A stretch of 64,000 bases of DNA, from assembly GCA_020081605.1 (NCBI GenBank), contig JAHREC010000055.1, positions 62,001 to 126,000 of the forward strand. Direction: 5' to 3'. Position 1 is the stretch's first letter; each line of letters opens with the position of its first letter. Positions 1 through 9,739 of this stretch are shown one piece after another. The DNA comes from Albifimbria verrucaria. Taxonomy: Eukaryota > Ascomycota > Sordariomycetes > Hypocreales > Stachybotryaceae. The position numbers and the translations under genes were made by a program. The notes under the pieces were generated by a model. The model made no database searches. It saw nothing but the letters and a program-made list of their open reading frames with translations, and had not been told where the DNA came from.

Positions 1-63
<63 letters not shown>

Positions 64-66
64 ATA
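1..66. repeat. TAAA tetranucleotide microsatellite
   Basis: Sixteen consecutive TAAA units followed directly by the TA at which the mariner element is inserted. The tract may continue beyond the left edge of the window. Confidence 0.98.
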
Positions 67-94
67 CCGTAATTTAGTCAAAGGGTGTCGCGGG
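67..94 (+). repeat. Left terminal inverted repeat of the mariner element
   Basis: 28 bp beginning CCGTAATTTAGTC and ending GTCGCGGG; the exact reverse complement is at 3205-3232. Preceded by the TA target duplication. Confidence 0.96.
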
Positions 95-755
95 ATTTCA
101 AAGTTAACAGTTCTTAGCGCAACCCGTACAAGTCACTGCGGCCAAGGCAACCGTACTCTGAAGTACCGTCCCCAAATAGTTTAGCGCGAGTGAAAGATCC
201 AATTCTGGCCGTTATGAATTTCACACCTGGCTTGAGCATACGCCAGCTTCCGTCCATTTGATGATGTTTAAATTCTCTGAATATCCTCATGCATTTCGCT
301 CGCTGAGTGTTTACTTCCGTCACAGCGCTCTGTCTCAGATGGTCTTCCCTTCTGGGCAGCTGAGCTACTGATAGTCCAATGGAAACTGAATCATGCAGCG
401 CCAGCGCACTAGCCCCCATATTCGGCGGCCAATCCCGCATAATTTGGCGGCAAATAGAGTTACATCGGCAAGGGCCCCTGGTTTCTCTAGACCACCAACC
501 AGCCTTTTTTTCGCCCACCATTAAAGCACTGCTCCTGCTCGAGAAAAAACATCAAGAAGATGCCGTGAGCTGTGCAAGCAGTGCAATAGCTATGGGCGCC
601 TCATGGAAAGCCATAGAAACATTTGGAAACTAAGTAGAAAGAGGCCACGTGTCCACTTTTCGAATGAGCAGGCGGTCGGGGAGTCAACGGCCCCTCCCAA
701 ACTCGCTGCCCAGTCACCTCCTCCTTGCATATTTGCCATATGAGGGTGAGACATC

Positions 756-1934
756 ATGACAACTGAAAATTTCCAATTCTGGGAGGATTTCATTCCAGAT
801 TACAGTACGCCAGATCCCGTGACGGCTTTCATTTGTAGCCCTAGTCCCAGTCCCAGTCTCGACTCTAGCCGGAGACTCGACAACGATGAGACTGAACGAG
901 CCGACCGCGGAGAGAAACCAAGCGATGGGCGACTTCCACTTCTACATCGAGCTGAATGGCAGGAAGATATGCGATACGATGAAATAAATCCTATCTGCAT
1001 CCACTATGATTTGCAATGGAAGATCTCCCGGCGAGAGAATAAGCGAGCAAAACTCGTTCATGAGGATATTGTGTCCAGTGTCGTCCTTGCCCCAAGCGAT
1101 TTTTGGGAAGAAAGCCTTCAACAACAGGTGAAAGGTATTCTGCAAAACAAAGATCACTTCCCAGGGACTACATATAAACGCTGTGAAACAAGGATTAAAA
1201 TTTCGGTCGCTGGGACTCGTGGAAATGGTCTGAAGAAGGACTTTCCGCACGAGAACATTGACTGGGAGCCCATAGATACACACTTGGAGGGCCTTGGTGG
1301 CTTCTTCAGCAAAGGTAAGAAGATATTACTATTTGTGGAATTTTTCTACAAGGAGGTCATCGATGAATCCACGGCGATGATGGGAACGAGAAAGAGGAAA
1401 TCTCGAACCGAGGACCAAAGAGCACAATTAGACCGTGAGGCTGGCCTCTGGACCCGTGTCTACAAGCATCACCGCTGCAGAGCGAAGCACTGCAAACAAG
1501 GACCACATTGTATGAAAGATGAGTTCGGGAACCATCACAAGCTCAATCACACACATTTAAAGGCTATCTATGAGTACATCAAAGATAACATGGGTGATGG
1601 AGAAAATCCTGAAGAGATCGACCTCAATGTCGAGATCCCTGATACACTTCTCAAGGATATTGTATGCAATCCTGAAGATGCCTCCCAGGACCTATCTATA
1701 GAGCTCAATGATTATTGCTCTTCTGCTTTGGCAAAAATACAGAGTGATAGATGGAGGAGGGAATGGGAAGTTGCGGCGAAATACGCAATAGATCAGTGCC
1801 TGGATCTCGACACCATCTTGAAGCACCCACAGGTCATCGTCAAGGCCATGGTGGGGTCTGATGTGAAGCTAGGCACTGCCTTGCAATTTGTACGCAACAT
1901 TGAGAAATACAGGAAGCATAAGCGTAGTGCATGA
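756..1934 (+). CDS. Transposon-borne protein of unknown function (accessory ORF)
   Basis: Intact, intronless 392-residue ORF inside the mariner element. I do not recognise the family. What can be seen: a Ser/Pro-rich acidic N-terminus (about residues 25-70), a central region with a basic stretch (MGTRKRKSR), then a Cys/His cluster of spacing C-x4-C-x5-C followed by histidines (HRCRAKHCKQGPHC, then GNHHKLNHTH), which could bind zinc, and a basic C-terminal tail (EKYRKHKRSA). The start is the first ATG of the open frame. Convergent with the transposase. Most Tc1/mariner transposons have only a transposase gene, so this is either captured host cargo or a second transposition-related protein. The absence of any stop or frame break suggests recent selection or recent insertion. 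Confidence 0.85.
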   Translation: MTTENFQFWEDFIPDYSTPDPVTAFICSPSPSPSLDSSRRLDNDETERADRGEKPSDGRLPLLHRAEWQEDMRYDEINPICIHYDLQWKISRRENKRAKLVHEDIVSSVVLAPSDFWEESLQQQVKGILQNKDHFPGTTYKRCETRIKISVAGTRGNGLKKDFPHENIDWEPIDTHLEGLGGFFSKGKKILLFVEFFYKEVIDESTAMMGTRKRKSRTEDQRAQLDREAGLWTRVYKHHRCRAKHCKQGPHCMKDEFGNHHKLNHTHLKAIYEYIKDNMGDGENPEEIDLNVEIPDTLLKDIVCNPEDASQDLSIELNDYCSSALAKIQSDRWRREWEVAAKYAIDQCLDLDTILKHPQVIVKAMVGSDVKLGTALQFVRNIEKYRKHKRSA

Positions 1935-1990
1935 GGTGTTTATAAAGCATAAGCTAGTTTGAATGATTCATCATCTTTTTCTAGATCTAA

Positions 1991-2983
1991 TCAATGGCTT
2001 GGTGGTTCAGTGATTGGCATTCCTGCATGGCGGAATAGACTCTTAGCAAGTTCTCCATCGTTACCGACGACACCGACAGACCAGTCCAAGTACATCCCGA
2101 ACTCTTGCTCACGCGATGCAACTTCCTTGTTCTTCTTCCAATTTTTCTGAATGAACTTCTTGAGGACGGAAAAGTATTCTTCGATGGGATTAAAGTCTGG
2201 TGAGTAAGGCGACAAGTAAACGATCTTTACTCCTGCTTCTTCACACATTTGTCGTATCTTCTCTGAGTGATGCCATGATGCATTGTCCATGATTATAACA
2301 GAGTTTGGCTCTGGATACCTACCACAGAAATGAAGTAGCTCGGCAATGAAATCTTCGAAGAAGTGCGTGTCTGTTGAGCCCTGATATACCCGATGCATAA
2401 GGACACCATCTTGAGTATAGGCAGGAAGTATTTGCCATCTATTACCACGCCTGAGTTTTGTAGTCTTGACTGGCGTGGTTCCCTTTGGGGATCGTCCGAA
2501 GCGGCGATCTCTGACTCTTGCATCACAGCCAGACTCATCCACATATATACACATCCAGGATTTAATTTCCAATTTTCCTAGAGTATAGAGGTAAAAGTCT
2601 CGAAGGTCTTCGTCTCGCTGTTGCGCAATGTAGCGCATCTTCTTTCGCGGCCAGTCTTTGACAGCTCGAGCCACCGAGCTCAGTGGTACCTTTATCGCAA
2701 ACTCCTCATATAGACCTTCTACAAGTTCGTCGAGATATAGATAGGGCTCTTCGATTAGCATGTCATACAAAGCTTTCTTCATCACTGGCGTGATGCAGCT
2801 GCGGCGACCTCGACGACATTTACGTCTAGGCATGTTAGATTCAGGTTGTTCTCGCTCACGACGGATTCGCTGAACTGCACGTGGGCTGCAGCCGACATTG
2901 GCGGCTATGGATCGAGTATCAAAACCTTCTTGCAATAAATGTCTGATCAGAGTACGATCTACAGGATCCAAGGCGGGCGCCAT
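1991..2983 (-). CDS. Tc1/mariner-family DD34E transposase
   Basis: 330 residues, intact, ATG at 2983. The N-terminal ~60 residues look like a helix-turn-helix of the paired/homeodomain-like type (LLQEGFDTRSIAANVGCS) that would bind the inverted repeats. The catalytic DDE_3 domain follows: first Asp in the block CIYVDESGCDARV, second Asp in VIIMDNASWHH, and Glu in SPDFNPIEEYFSVLKKF with 34 residues between the second Asp and the Glu, hence DD34E. The length is typical of Tc1 transposases. It catalyses cut-and-paste transposition into TA sites. Complete triad and open frame make activity plausible. Confidence 0.95.
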   Translation of the reverse strand: MAPALDPVDRTLIRHLLQEGFDTRSIAANVGCSPRAVQRIRREREQPESNMPRRKCRRGRRSCITPVMKKALYDMLIEEPYLYLDELVEGLYEEFAIKVPLSSVARAVKDWPRKKMRYIAQQRDEDLRDFYLYTLGKLEIKSWMCIYVDESGCDARVRDRRFGRSPKGTTPVKTTKLRRGNRWQILPAYTQDGVLMHRVYQGSTDTHFFEDFIAELLHFCGRYPEPNSVIIMDNASWHHSEKIRQMCEEAGVKIVYLSPYSPDFNPIEEYFSVLKKFIQKNWKKNKEVASREQEFGMYLDWSVGVVGNDGELAKSLFRHAGMPITEPPSH

Positions 2984-3204
2984 GATTAGTTAAATAGAAA
3001 GACTTCTTGTGGCTATTATGGTGGAAGAAGAAGAGAAGAAGAAGAGAAAACAGACAAGTGGGCGATGCGTTTGTCCCCTTAGCTGCCTCCATTTCTGTGG
3101 TCAATTCACTCTGTTACTAGTGATACTTGCTGGTACAAAGGTCTCTAGCGCGGTACCAAGGCCAGAACTGGTCCTACGCTTTTAACTAAAATTAACAAGA
3201 AGAA

Positions 3205-3232
3205 CCCGCGACACCCTTTGACTAAATTACGG
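3205..3232 (-). repeat. Right terminal inverted repeat of the mariner element
   Basis: Exact reverse complement of 67-94, starting CCCGCGACACCC, followed by the TA duplication at 3233-3234. Confidence 0.96.
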
Positions 3233-3234
3233 TA

Positions 3235-4145
3235 CCGGTTTTGGCAGATAATTATTGATATCTTTTGTTCCTTCCCTTACTTCTTGCTGTTCCTCAAAAT
3301 TTCATGACAATACAGAGGCTCTATGGCGTTTAAAACCTGATCACGACGAAGATCTCCTAGAGTAAGCAAAAAGTGGCCGAAGATTGTCCTTTCGCGATGT
3401 TAGTCGTAAAGAAGAAGCTGATGCTGGTACATAGTGAGCAGAAGTTACTAGCTCACTGTAATTCGGCTGTACTGTAGGAAATGGCCACGAGGAGGACTAT
3501 GTCTTCCGCAGGTCTGTGTGTCTGTGGCAAAGCCCTCGCCATCATAGCAACCTGCACATGGACAGTATGTTAATTAGCACACGAGACAGCGTTAGGGACT
3601 CGCGCACTCCCTCTCCTCGCTCGGGATCTAAGTAAACCTTGGAGAAATTGCTGATCATTAGGTACTGTACCTATGCATCAATAATGTGTCTAAACCCATT
3701 ACGCACTTGCTCGCTGCATCAGCAGAGTGAAAGTTCTGAAACATTGTACTGTAGCTCAAAGTGCAGCGAACTATTTCAAGGTCACGCTGCGCATGTTTAT
3801 AATTGCCGTTTTATTATGCATCTGAACAAACATGAAGTTCCTATGGCAAAGTTATTCGCACCACCAGGAGAAGCCTAATGCACAAGTCAGCACGATGTTC
3901 CCGCCAAGCAACGTTGTTGACCCTCTAGGGCAAAAGGTCTGGCAAGCGCAACAGCCTAGAGACCAAGGATTGAGGTTTTCACGAGACCTTTAAAGTCCAA
4001 CTCCCGTATAAGTGATACAGAGCCATTCAGAAGATCAAGTAGACGAGGGAGAGTTGGTTGCCACGAAGGGACGAACCACTTCCACCTCCTCCGTTGTTCC
4101 TAGGGATAAAGCCACCTAGATACCCTACGAGGGACACTACCCCCG
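3235..4145. other. Intergenic stretch, no gene seen
   Basis: Right flank of the transposon. The only open frame (3639-3878) is short, lacks recognisable features and has no convincing splice partners. Confidence 0.5.
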
Positions 4146-4696
4146 GTGTCCTGTCCGTGCTCGACTTCAATATTGAGGACTGTTATCGAAGAGTATGACG
4201 ATGAGAAAAAGAATGTCAGGCTCGATTTTCAAATTCTCAACCAGCAGCCCTACCAGGAAAAAATTGAGCCAATGGTTCATGCATGTCGAATAACTGAGGC
4301 CTACAAGTTCGATCTTGTATTTGTCGCTCAGGTCAATCTCCTATACAAGAATACCTCTCAATCGATGCATATGCGGATATTCTGGCCATATATACCCGAG
4401 AGGGTCACGATGTTCCTAAAAGTGTACCACTCGTGATGTATGAGGGTTTAAGCAAGGCAGATCGCCATAGAGACCATAGTTGGTCAAGTCTTCCGCCAGA
4501 CTTTGCACGCGGTTATAGCTGGTTACTTGGAACAATGGACGGCTCTATCAAGGCAACAGGTTTCCAGTCACTTCTGGTCTTCACGTGTCTCTCAAGGTGC
4601 CTCGATCGGAAACCGAAGTTTGCCTTTCATGCCCTCCAGCAAGAAGCCGAATCACTGTCAGAATTTGTAATACGTCGATCTGAATGGGTTCTCTAA
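4146..4696 (+). CDS. Hypothetical protein, broken by one frame change
   Basis: Two overlapping frames read as one protein of about 183 residues if a single base is added near 4338: the first frame runs to residues FVAQVN and the second continues PIQEYLSIDAYADILAIYT and on to YEGLSKADRHRDHSW. The downstream frame is open without an ATG through the junction, supporting continuity. Acidic/charged and soluble, no membrane segment or known motif seen. It may be a 3' portion of a longer gene, as the frame upstream of the ATG lacks a clear promoter or splice site. I do not recognise the family. Confidence 0.45.
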
Positions 4697-5103
4697 GCCC
4701 TATATCAAATAGTTATGAAAGAAAATTAAGATAAAATAAAAAGAAAGAAAAAGAAAGAAAAAAAAGCTTACGATAAAGAAATTCAAAACGCAATTTGAAG
4801 CATAACTTAAGATACTGTATCAATACCATAACTATCTCTATCTTCAGGGAGGGTTCCTCCTAAGATATCTTATATGAGATAAGCCATATACCCAGTCATC
4901 AAAATATGCCATACCCTAGACTTTCAGCTATGCTTCACCAAGGTCGCCAACAGAGCCTGCGATAATCTGGGCCGAGTCACTTTCCCAAAACACAGTATCC
5001 GTCGCCGGCCTGTTGGCAACCAGAGCTCAGGTGACGAGACATTGGGAATATGTTCATATCTACCGACATGCGGCTAAAGTGAAATCGCAAATAAAAGGAG
5101 TGT
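4697..5103. other. Intergenic, purine-rich tract
   Basis: Contains an A/G-rich low-complexity run at about 4720-4768. Nothing else seen. Confidence 0.5.
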
Positions 5104-5442
5104 TTAGAACAGTTTGAAGTTTTTAAAGAAGGAAAATGACTTGGGTCGGTCATGTTTAGTGAACTGTTTTGCAGCCCATGTTTCGATTGCCTGACGTTGC
5201 AATGCCTCCATGTTGTCTCGCTCAAACTTCAGAGTGTGTTCATCCGGAGTCGACGTGCTGCCAAGTCTTTTGTTCTGACTCTGTGCTAGCTGATTGAAAA
5301 TCACCTGCCTTGCATTTAAATTAATTTGTGTCTCTTCGAATGTCCACGAGCGTTGTGGTGATTCAGATTTAATATAAGAATCGTACGCTGGCTGGGTCTG
5401 AGCAACTGGATGGAGGGATAACATTTGCAATAGCACAACCAT
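5104..5442 (-). CDS. Small hypothetical protein (112 aa)
   Basis: ATG at 5442, intact ORF. A hydrophobic start (MVVLLQMLSLHPVAQTQ) could be a weak signal peptide; the rest is polar with an amphipathic helical middle (ERDNMEALQRQAIETWAAKQF). No family recognised. Isolated on both sides, so it could be a chance ORF. Confidence 0.35.
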   Translation of the reverse strand: MVVLLQMLSLHPVAQTQPAYDSYIKSESPQRSWTFEETQINLNARQVIFNQLAQSQNKRLGSTSTPDEHTLKFERDNMEALQRQAIETWAAKQFTKHDRPKSFSFFKNFKLF

Positions 5443-6165
5443 TATCTAAGAAGCAGATAGGTTATTCCACACATATTTAAACACCTCAACTGATCTAATT
5501 TAGATCTTGGTAGTTTGATATATTCAGACGATCTTATATTCGAAAACCTTGAAAGTTTGCTATTTCTTTCTCTTTGGGGCCTCATTTTTACTCTCATAGC
5601 ATACTCTTTATACAGCACCACTCCAATGAATAAAGAAAGAATTCGAGAAAAGCCTGGCTGATGTTATATTATCCTATGTCTAGCTAGCCTTGGGGCTGCA
5701 CTATGTCCTCGACAAGAGATATTGTAATTTTTAAGGCGGAAGATATAAAATTTATTACCTTTGCTCCTGGAAGACACAGTAAATTCTTCTTGGAAAGTGC
5801 GACTAGAGACGATGTATTGACTACACGGCATCTGACCACTTGGTGACTAAACTTTTATTCTATCTGTCCTGTCTTTTACAGCCCTCTTGGTATAGTAGGA
5901 ATCCGTTCCTCATGGACTAGTCACGCCTCAATACATCACGTATTCGTCGAGTAAAGATTAACAGTTGAAGTGTCTATATATAGATATCTTCAATAAGAGA
6001 GGTTTAGTGTAAATCTACTCAGGGTTTACTAAGGTACCCTGCTCTGGTAAAGGGACTATTCAACTCATGGAGTTAGCGACAGTAAAGGGCTATAGTTTTA
6101 TATATATCATGCAACTCTACTATACTAAATATTCGCAAGTGAGTATCGCAACAACATACTGCGCA
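5443..6165. other. Intergenic, no gene seen
   Basis: AT-rich; no open frame above noise and no repeat seen here. Confidence 0.45.
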
Positions 6166-6645
6166 ATGGGGTCTACTATATCTTTGAGTAGAGAGCAGGC
6201 ATTTCTTTCCAATAAAGTTCGGTTGGCAAATCGGACTCAATTTCAGAAAAGACCTGACGTCTCTATAGTGCCGGACCACTGGAGAAATATTGAAGAGCGG
6301 CCGCTTTGCCATGCGTGTAAAAAGCCTCGTTCAGGGCATTACAACCGACCATCCAACGACACGTTAGGGTTGTTGATCTGTTCTAGGAGTTCATGTGCTG
6401 AACTGAAGACTACCCTATACAAGATGTTCGGGCTTCAACTGCCACAAGCGATACAAGGCCTTCATAGCCCTTATTCAAAATTAGTAGATCCATTGGATCC
6501 TAGAGAGACAGAAGCTATTGACGAGCTTTTTGGGACCCCCATAGGTGGTCAAGAGAACGATGGACCTCAAGCAGAGACAACGGCAAGTCTTCCTAGATAT
6601 GAGTTAGAAGGCACCATCAAATACCCCTATCCGTTGACAGCTTGA
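6166..6645 (+). CDS. Small protein with a CxxC...CxxxxC putative zinc module
   Basis: 159 residues from the ATG at 6166; the open frame extends upstream to 6067, but the proximal sequence there looks non-coding. A central block has CHACKKPRSGHYNR, about 15 residues, then LICSRSSC, i.e. two cysteine pairs that could form one zinc site. The pattern of a CxxC followed by (R/K)S and a second Cys pair resembles small modules common in fungal orphan proteins, but I cannot name the family. The C-terminus is acidic and proline-containing. No membrane segment. A missing 5' exon is possible. Confidence 0.5.
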   Translation: MGSTISLSREQAFLSNKVRLANRTQFQKRPDVSIVPDHWRNIEERPLCHACKKPRSGHYNRPSNDTLGLLICSRSSCAELKTTLYKMFGLQLPQAIQGLHSPYSKLVDPLDPRETEAIDELFGTPIGGQENDGPQAETTASLPRYELEGTIKYPYPLTA

Positions 6646-8648
6646 GCAGTGCATTGATAGGATAGGGCATCTACCTCAGGTTAACATTAACTTTGAAAGC
6701 CAGAGGTTTTTGCGTTGAAGGTGTCACTGTCAAGGTAATCGTGGTGACGAAAATTAAGCTCTTCCTTGTATTTAATAGCAACAATGCATTGTAGAATATT
6801 GAGTTAAAAATCGTCGTTTATACCAAGGCTATTATAGTAATTTTTATGAATTTTGAACATATACAAAGACCCTTACAAATTGGCCACAAGTGTTGCATAA
6901 TATGACTGTGATAGAAGCTCGAATAGGAATCATATATTCTACATAGAATACGAATATGCAGTTAGGTTGCATAACTTAACTACCGCCTATATGGAAATGG
7001 ATGTCGCCGGTCTCCTTATTCATTTTTTAGTACAGTAAAAGCCGCGGCCCAGTGCCTGAATTACTAAATTATTATATTCAGACCAGCGACATCCCCTTTC
7101 AACAAAGGCAGTATATGTTATCTATGACTTGATCATAATTTCATCTTCTTCAAAGATCCTACTCTCCAGTCTCAGTCACTACACACACATTCAAGGACAT
7201 GACCCTACTCTGAGCTTTGATCAAATTAAGAGGCAGGCTAGGTGTTTATTCCTCTTGACTTATGTCACCGTGATGACTTGCCTAAGAGCTTTCTCTAGTC
7301 TTAGAGACCGGATTCATAATTCCCAAGCTGTCATGGATAGGAAACAGTAATGCAAGATTCCGCTTCCTGAAACAGAATCTCTCCAAGTCGCACTGAACTC
7401 CACTTATCGAAATGGCTAACAAGAATGAACACTTCCTTCGCGGTGATTGTGCCTACTTTCGGCCGCATATTGCTCAGCATTTGAAGTCGAGATTTGTCAG
7501 AATAAAAAACCGAAGGAAGTCTATCATGTCGCCAGCAGTGCCATGATGTGCCTCGGACCACACTCTCACTATCTCGAGTCGACGTGTGACGGATTCACAA
7601 TGTTCAAGCAAGTCTGGTATTTCGCGAGCAGGGACGACCGCTGCATCGTTTTTAAGAGGCGGCGTTTCGTCTCCAAAGGAGTGATCTTGTCCGTAGGTGG
7701 GCTGATGATGTATTAGAAATGATTCATATCAGAACGTGATGCTGACCTAGTCTAACTACCGGGCTTACTAATCCCATCCATCCACAGCTCATTGGTTTTA
7801 TATAGTACATACATATGTTTGAAGACTATAGTTACGTTCAAAACCACCTTCCGCTGTAAACACTCTTTGTTCTTTTCTTAGGGCGCAACCACGCGAAATG
7901 ATTGGTCAGATTAAGTTTAAAGTGGACAAGTGGACCTAATTTGCAGGTTCATAGTTGTAAAAAGAGGAATCTGGTTGTGAACCAAACTGTATGAGTAAGA
8001 TTCTATTTCAAAAACCAAGATCATAAGAGCATTTTACAAATACGGGCATAGGCATGGGTGGATGGTGGAAGGATGGATATACACAGGCACTGATCCATTT
8101 TAGAAAAAGGGCGACTATGATTGTGGGTGCGAATGCAGGTTAGCGTCTTGGAGGGTGCCCACTTGGTCACTACACCACAAACGGAATTCACGGTTTGATA
8201 GCGTGATGGCCTTTTCGGGTCTGTCGAGCTTTCGGGGTCTGGTCAATCCCCGACCGTTTTTTATGACCTGGTTTCCCTTCTCTCGTTTCCTGCCTGACTC
8301 ACATCCACCCACTCGCAGACACATGGACTGTTGGACAACGACCATTTCGCACATACGACGATTTCCGAACCCCGCACAACGAATCCCTCCCGACTCGAGT
8401 TTAGGATGGGTGGCGAACTGACGAAGTCACCACTGAGAACCAGAGAGCCTCAGTCAAGTAGCCAATATTCCGTCTTTGTAGAGATACGATATTTCTTGCA
8501 AATAGCTAGGTGCTGAAGCGCCTCGCTGGCCAGCTGAAGTATAGTTTTATAGCCTCTAATTAATCGCATACAGTTTATACAGTACATTCGCACCATGCCC
8601 GGATTCCACTCGATTTAGCGTTATGTACAAATTCTAGAGTGCTTAATT
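6646..8648. other. Gene-poor stretch containing one copy of the inverted repeat
   Basis: No convincing coding sequence. Short frames at 7129-7350 and 7447-7716 have no features. It holds the 162-bp repeat at 7829-7990. Confidence 0.5.
7829..7990 (+). repeat. 162-bp dispersed repeat, copy 1
   Basis: About 96% identical in reverse complement to 62923-63084: I count six substitutions and no gap over the ~157 bp compared by eye. A degenerate partial copy in the same orientation as copy 1 is at 15334-15400. No ORF inside. It could be a MITE or a solo terminus of a larger element; no target duplication was identified. Confidence 0.85.
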
Positions 8649-9286
8649 CTAGGATGTCACACACATTTCATCCCATGCTAACAGGTTAATGTCCGAAGTC
8701 TCGGGAGCAATCTGAAAAGTCATGATGTCACCTGCGACGCCATAGTCGTATGGCCAGGTAATGCAGTCTGCATCGTATTGTGCAAGTTCAACAGCTTGGA
8801 ATGATCCTTCGTCTAATGAGTATAGTAAAGATGGAGGGGAAAACTCGTGTGGTTGATCAGTGAGGTAGAATTCGTCGGTCACTATGAAGTCACTGATATT
8901 TGAATAGCTCACGAGATCCATTGATGTTTGCGGTTCATGGAATGCTTCTTGGAAGCTGTAAAGGCTTGTCTCCAGGGGCTCGTGGTGGGCATTGGGTAGA
9001 GAGATGAGGGATTGGGGCATGATTGCCTCGATACATGACGACGATTGGTCTATTGATTCCGTCTTGGGGTTTCCGACCGTCGAGGTGGGGGACAAGTCCC
9101 GCCATCGACTGGGGAAAAGTGGTACTCCGCTCCATCCTCTGATTGGACAAGTAAACTTATTTTACATCCGGTCAAAACGCCGAGTTCATGGGCCTTCTTG
9201 AACAGTCCCGATCTTCTCTTGTTAAAGGTAGCTTTACGACGCCCAGCCTGGTCGATTCTTTTTATCTCAATCCTTCGGCGCCCCAT
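8649..9286 (-). CDS. Short MADS-box (SRF-type) transcription factor, one frame change
   Basis: ATG at 9286 begins MGRRRIEIKRI and the first ~58 residues form a MADS box: basic block KRIDQAGRRKATFNKRR, then GLFKKAHELGVLTG and a beta-strand segment KISLLVQSEDGAEYHFSP. The LTG and the ending resemble the SRF/Mcm1 class more than MEF2. The frame then stops at about 9050, but another frame opens at ~9095 and runs 148 residues to a TAA-free acidic, Asp/Glu/Ser/Tyr-rich tail ending WDEMCVTS. Adding one base in the GGG run near 9095 joins them into a ~212-residue protein. No canonical intron fits. It would be a DNA-binding regulator of CArG-like sites with an acidic activation tail. Unusually short for the family; expression unknown. 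Confidence 0.7.
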
Positions 9287-9739
9287 GTCTAATCTTACAA
9301 GGACCATCATTCTGCAACACGACCAGTATTTAAATACAAGGCGGTATCTACATACAACTTGTGGGCTTCTGTGTCTGAGGAGTGACTGACATATCCTCTG
9401 GCTTAACCTGCCGCACTCCATACTAATGGTATGTCACCACAGGTCCAAAACGTAGTCACACGCAGCTATTTTTAACATGTAAGCAGCATCGAGCTAAGGA
9501 AAGGCGGACAACACAAGATGCACAACCAAGCAAAATCTAGAAGCCAAAAACAAGAAACCAAGACTAAGAAGAAGGAAAAATGAACGAGGGAAAGAGGTAA
9601 CAAAAAAACAATAACCATCATAACACAGCATAGCAAGATTATCCTGATTCGCATGCTATATCCCTTCTGATAACTTGACATAGGACACAGAAGACAATGG
9701 TCGTCCACCGCTTTTGAAGAAGCAAAGCCGATCCAGACC
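9287..9739. other. Intergenic between divergent MADS-box and patatin-like genes
   Basis: Shared upstream region of two divergent genes. No ORF with support. Confidence 0.4.

Larger units (their letters stand above)
67..3232. mobile_element. Complete Tc1/mariner (IS630 superfamily) transposon with an extra gene
   Basis: A 3,166-bp unit bounded by perfect 28-bp terminal inverted repeats (67-94 and 3205-3232) and flanked on both sides by the dinucleotide TA (65-66 and 3233-3234), the hallmark target duplication of Tc1/mariner elements. It carries an intact DD34E transposase on the minus strand (1991-2983) and an intact 392-codon gene on the plus strand (756-1934); their 3' ends face each other 56 bp apart. 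The perfect repeats and two open genes suggest recent insertion and possibly an autonomous, active copy. The element is about twice the usual 1.3-1.9 kb of fungal Tc1/mariner transposons. A degenerate relative of its left ~600 bp lies at 38275-38700. Confidence 0.93.

Noticed and set aside
9050..9180. An intron joining the MADS box to its acidic tail
   Set aside because: GT...AG candidates are either inside the MADS fold, too short (27 nt), preserve the wrong frame or lead to a stop; a one-base change explains the junction better.
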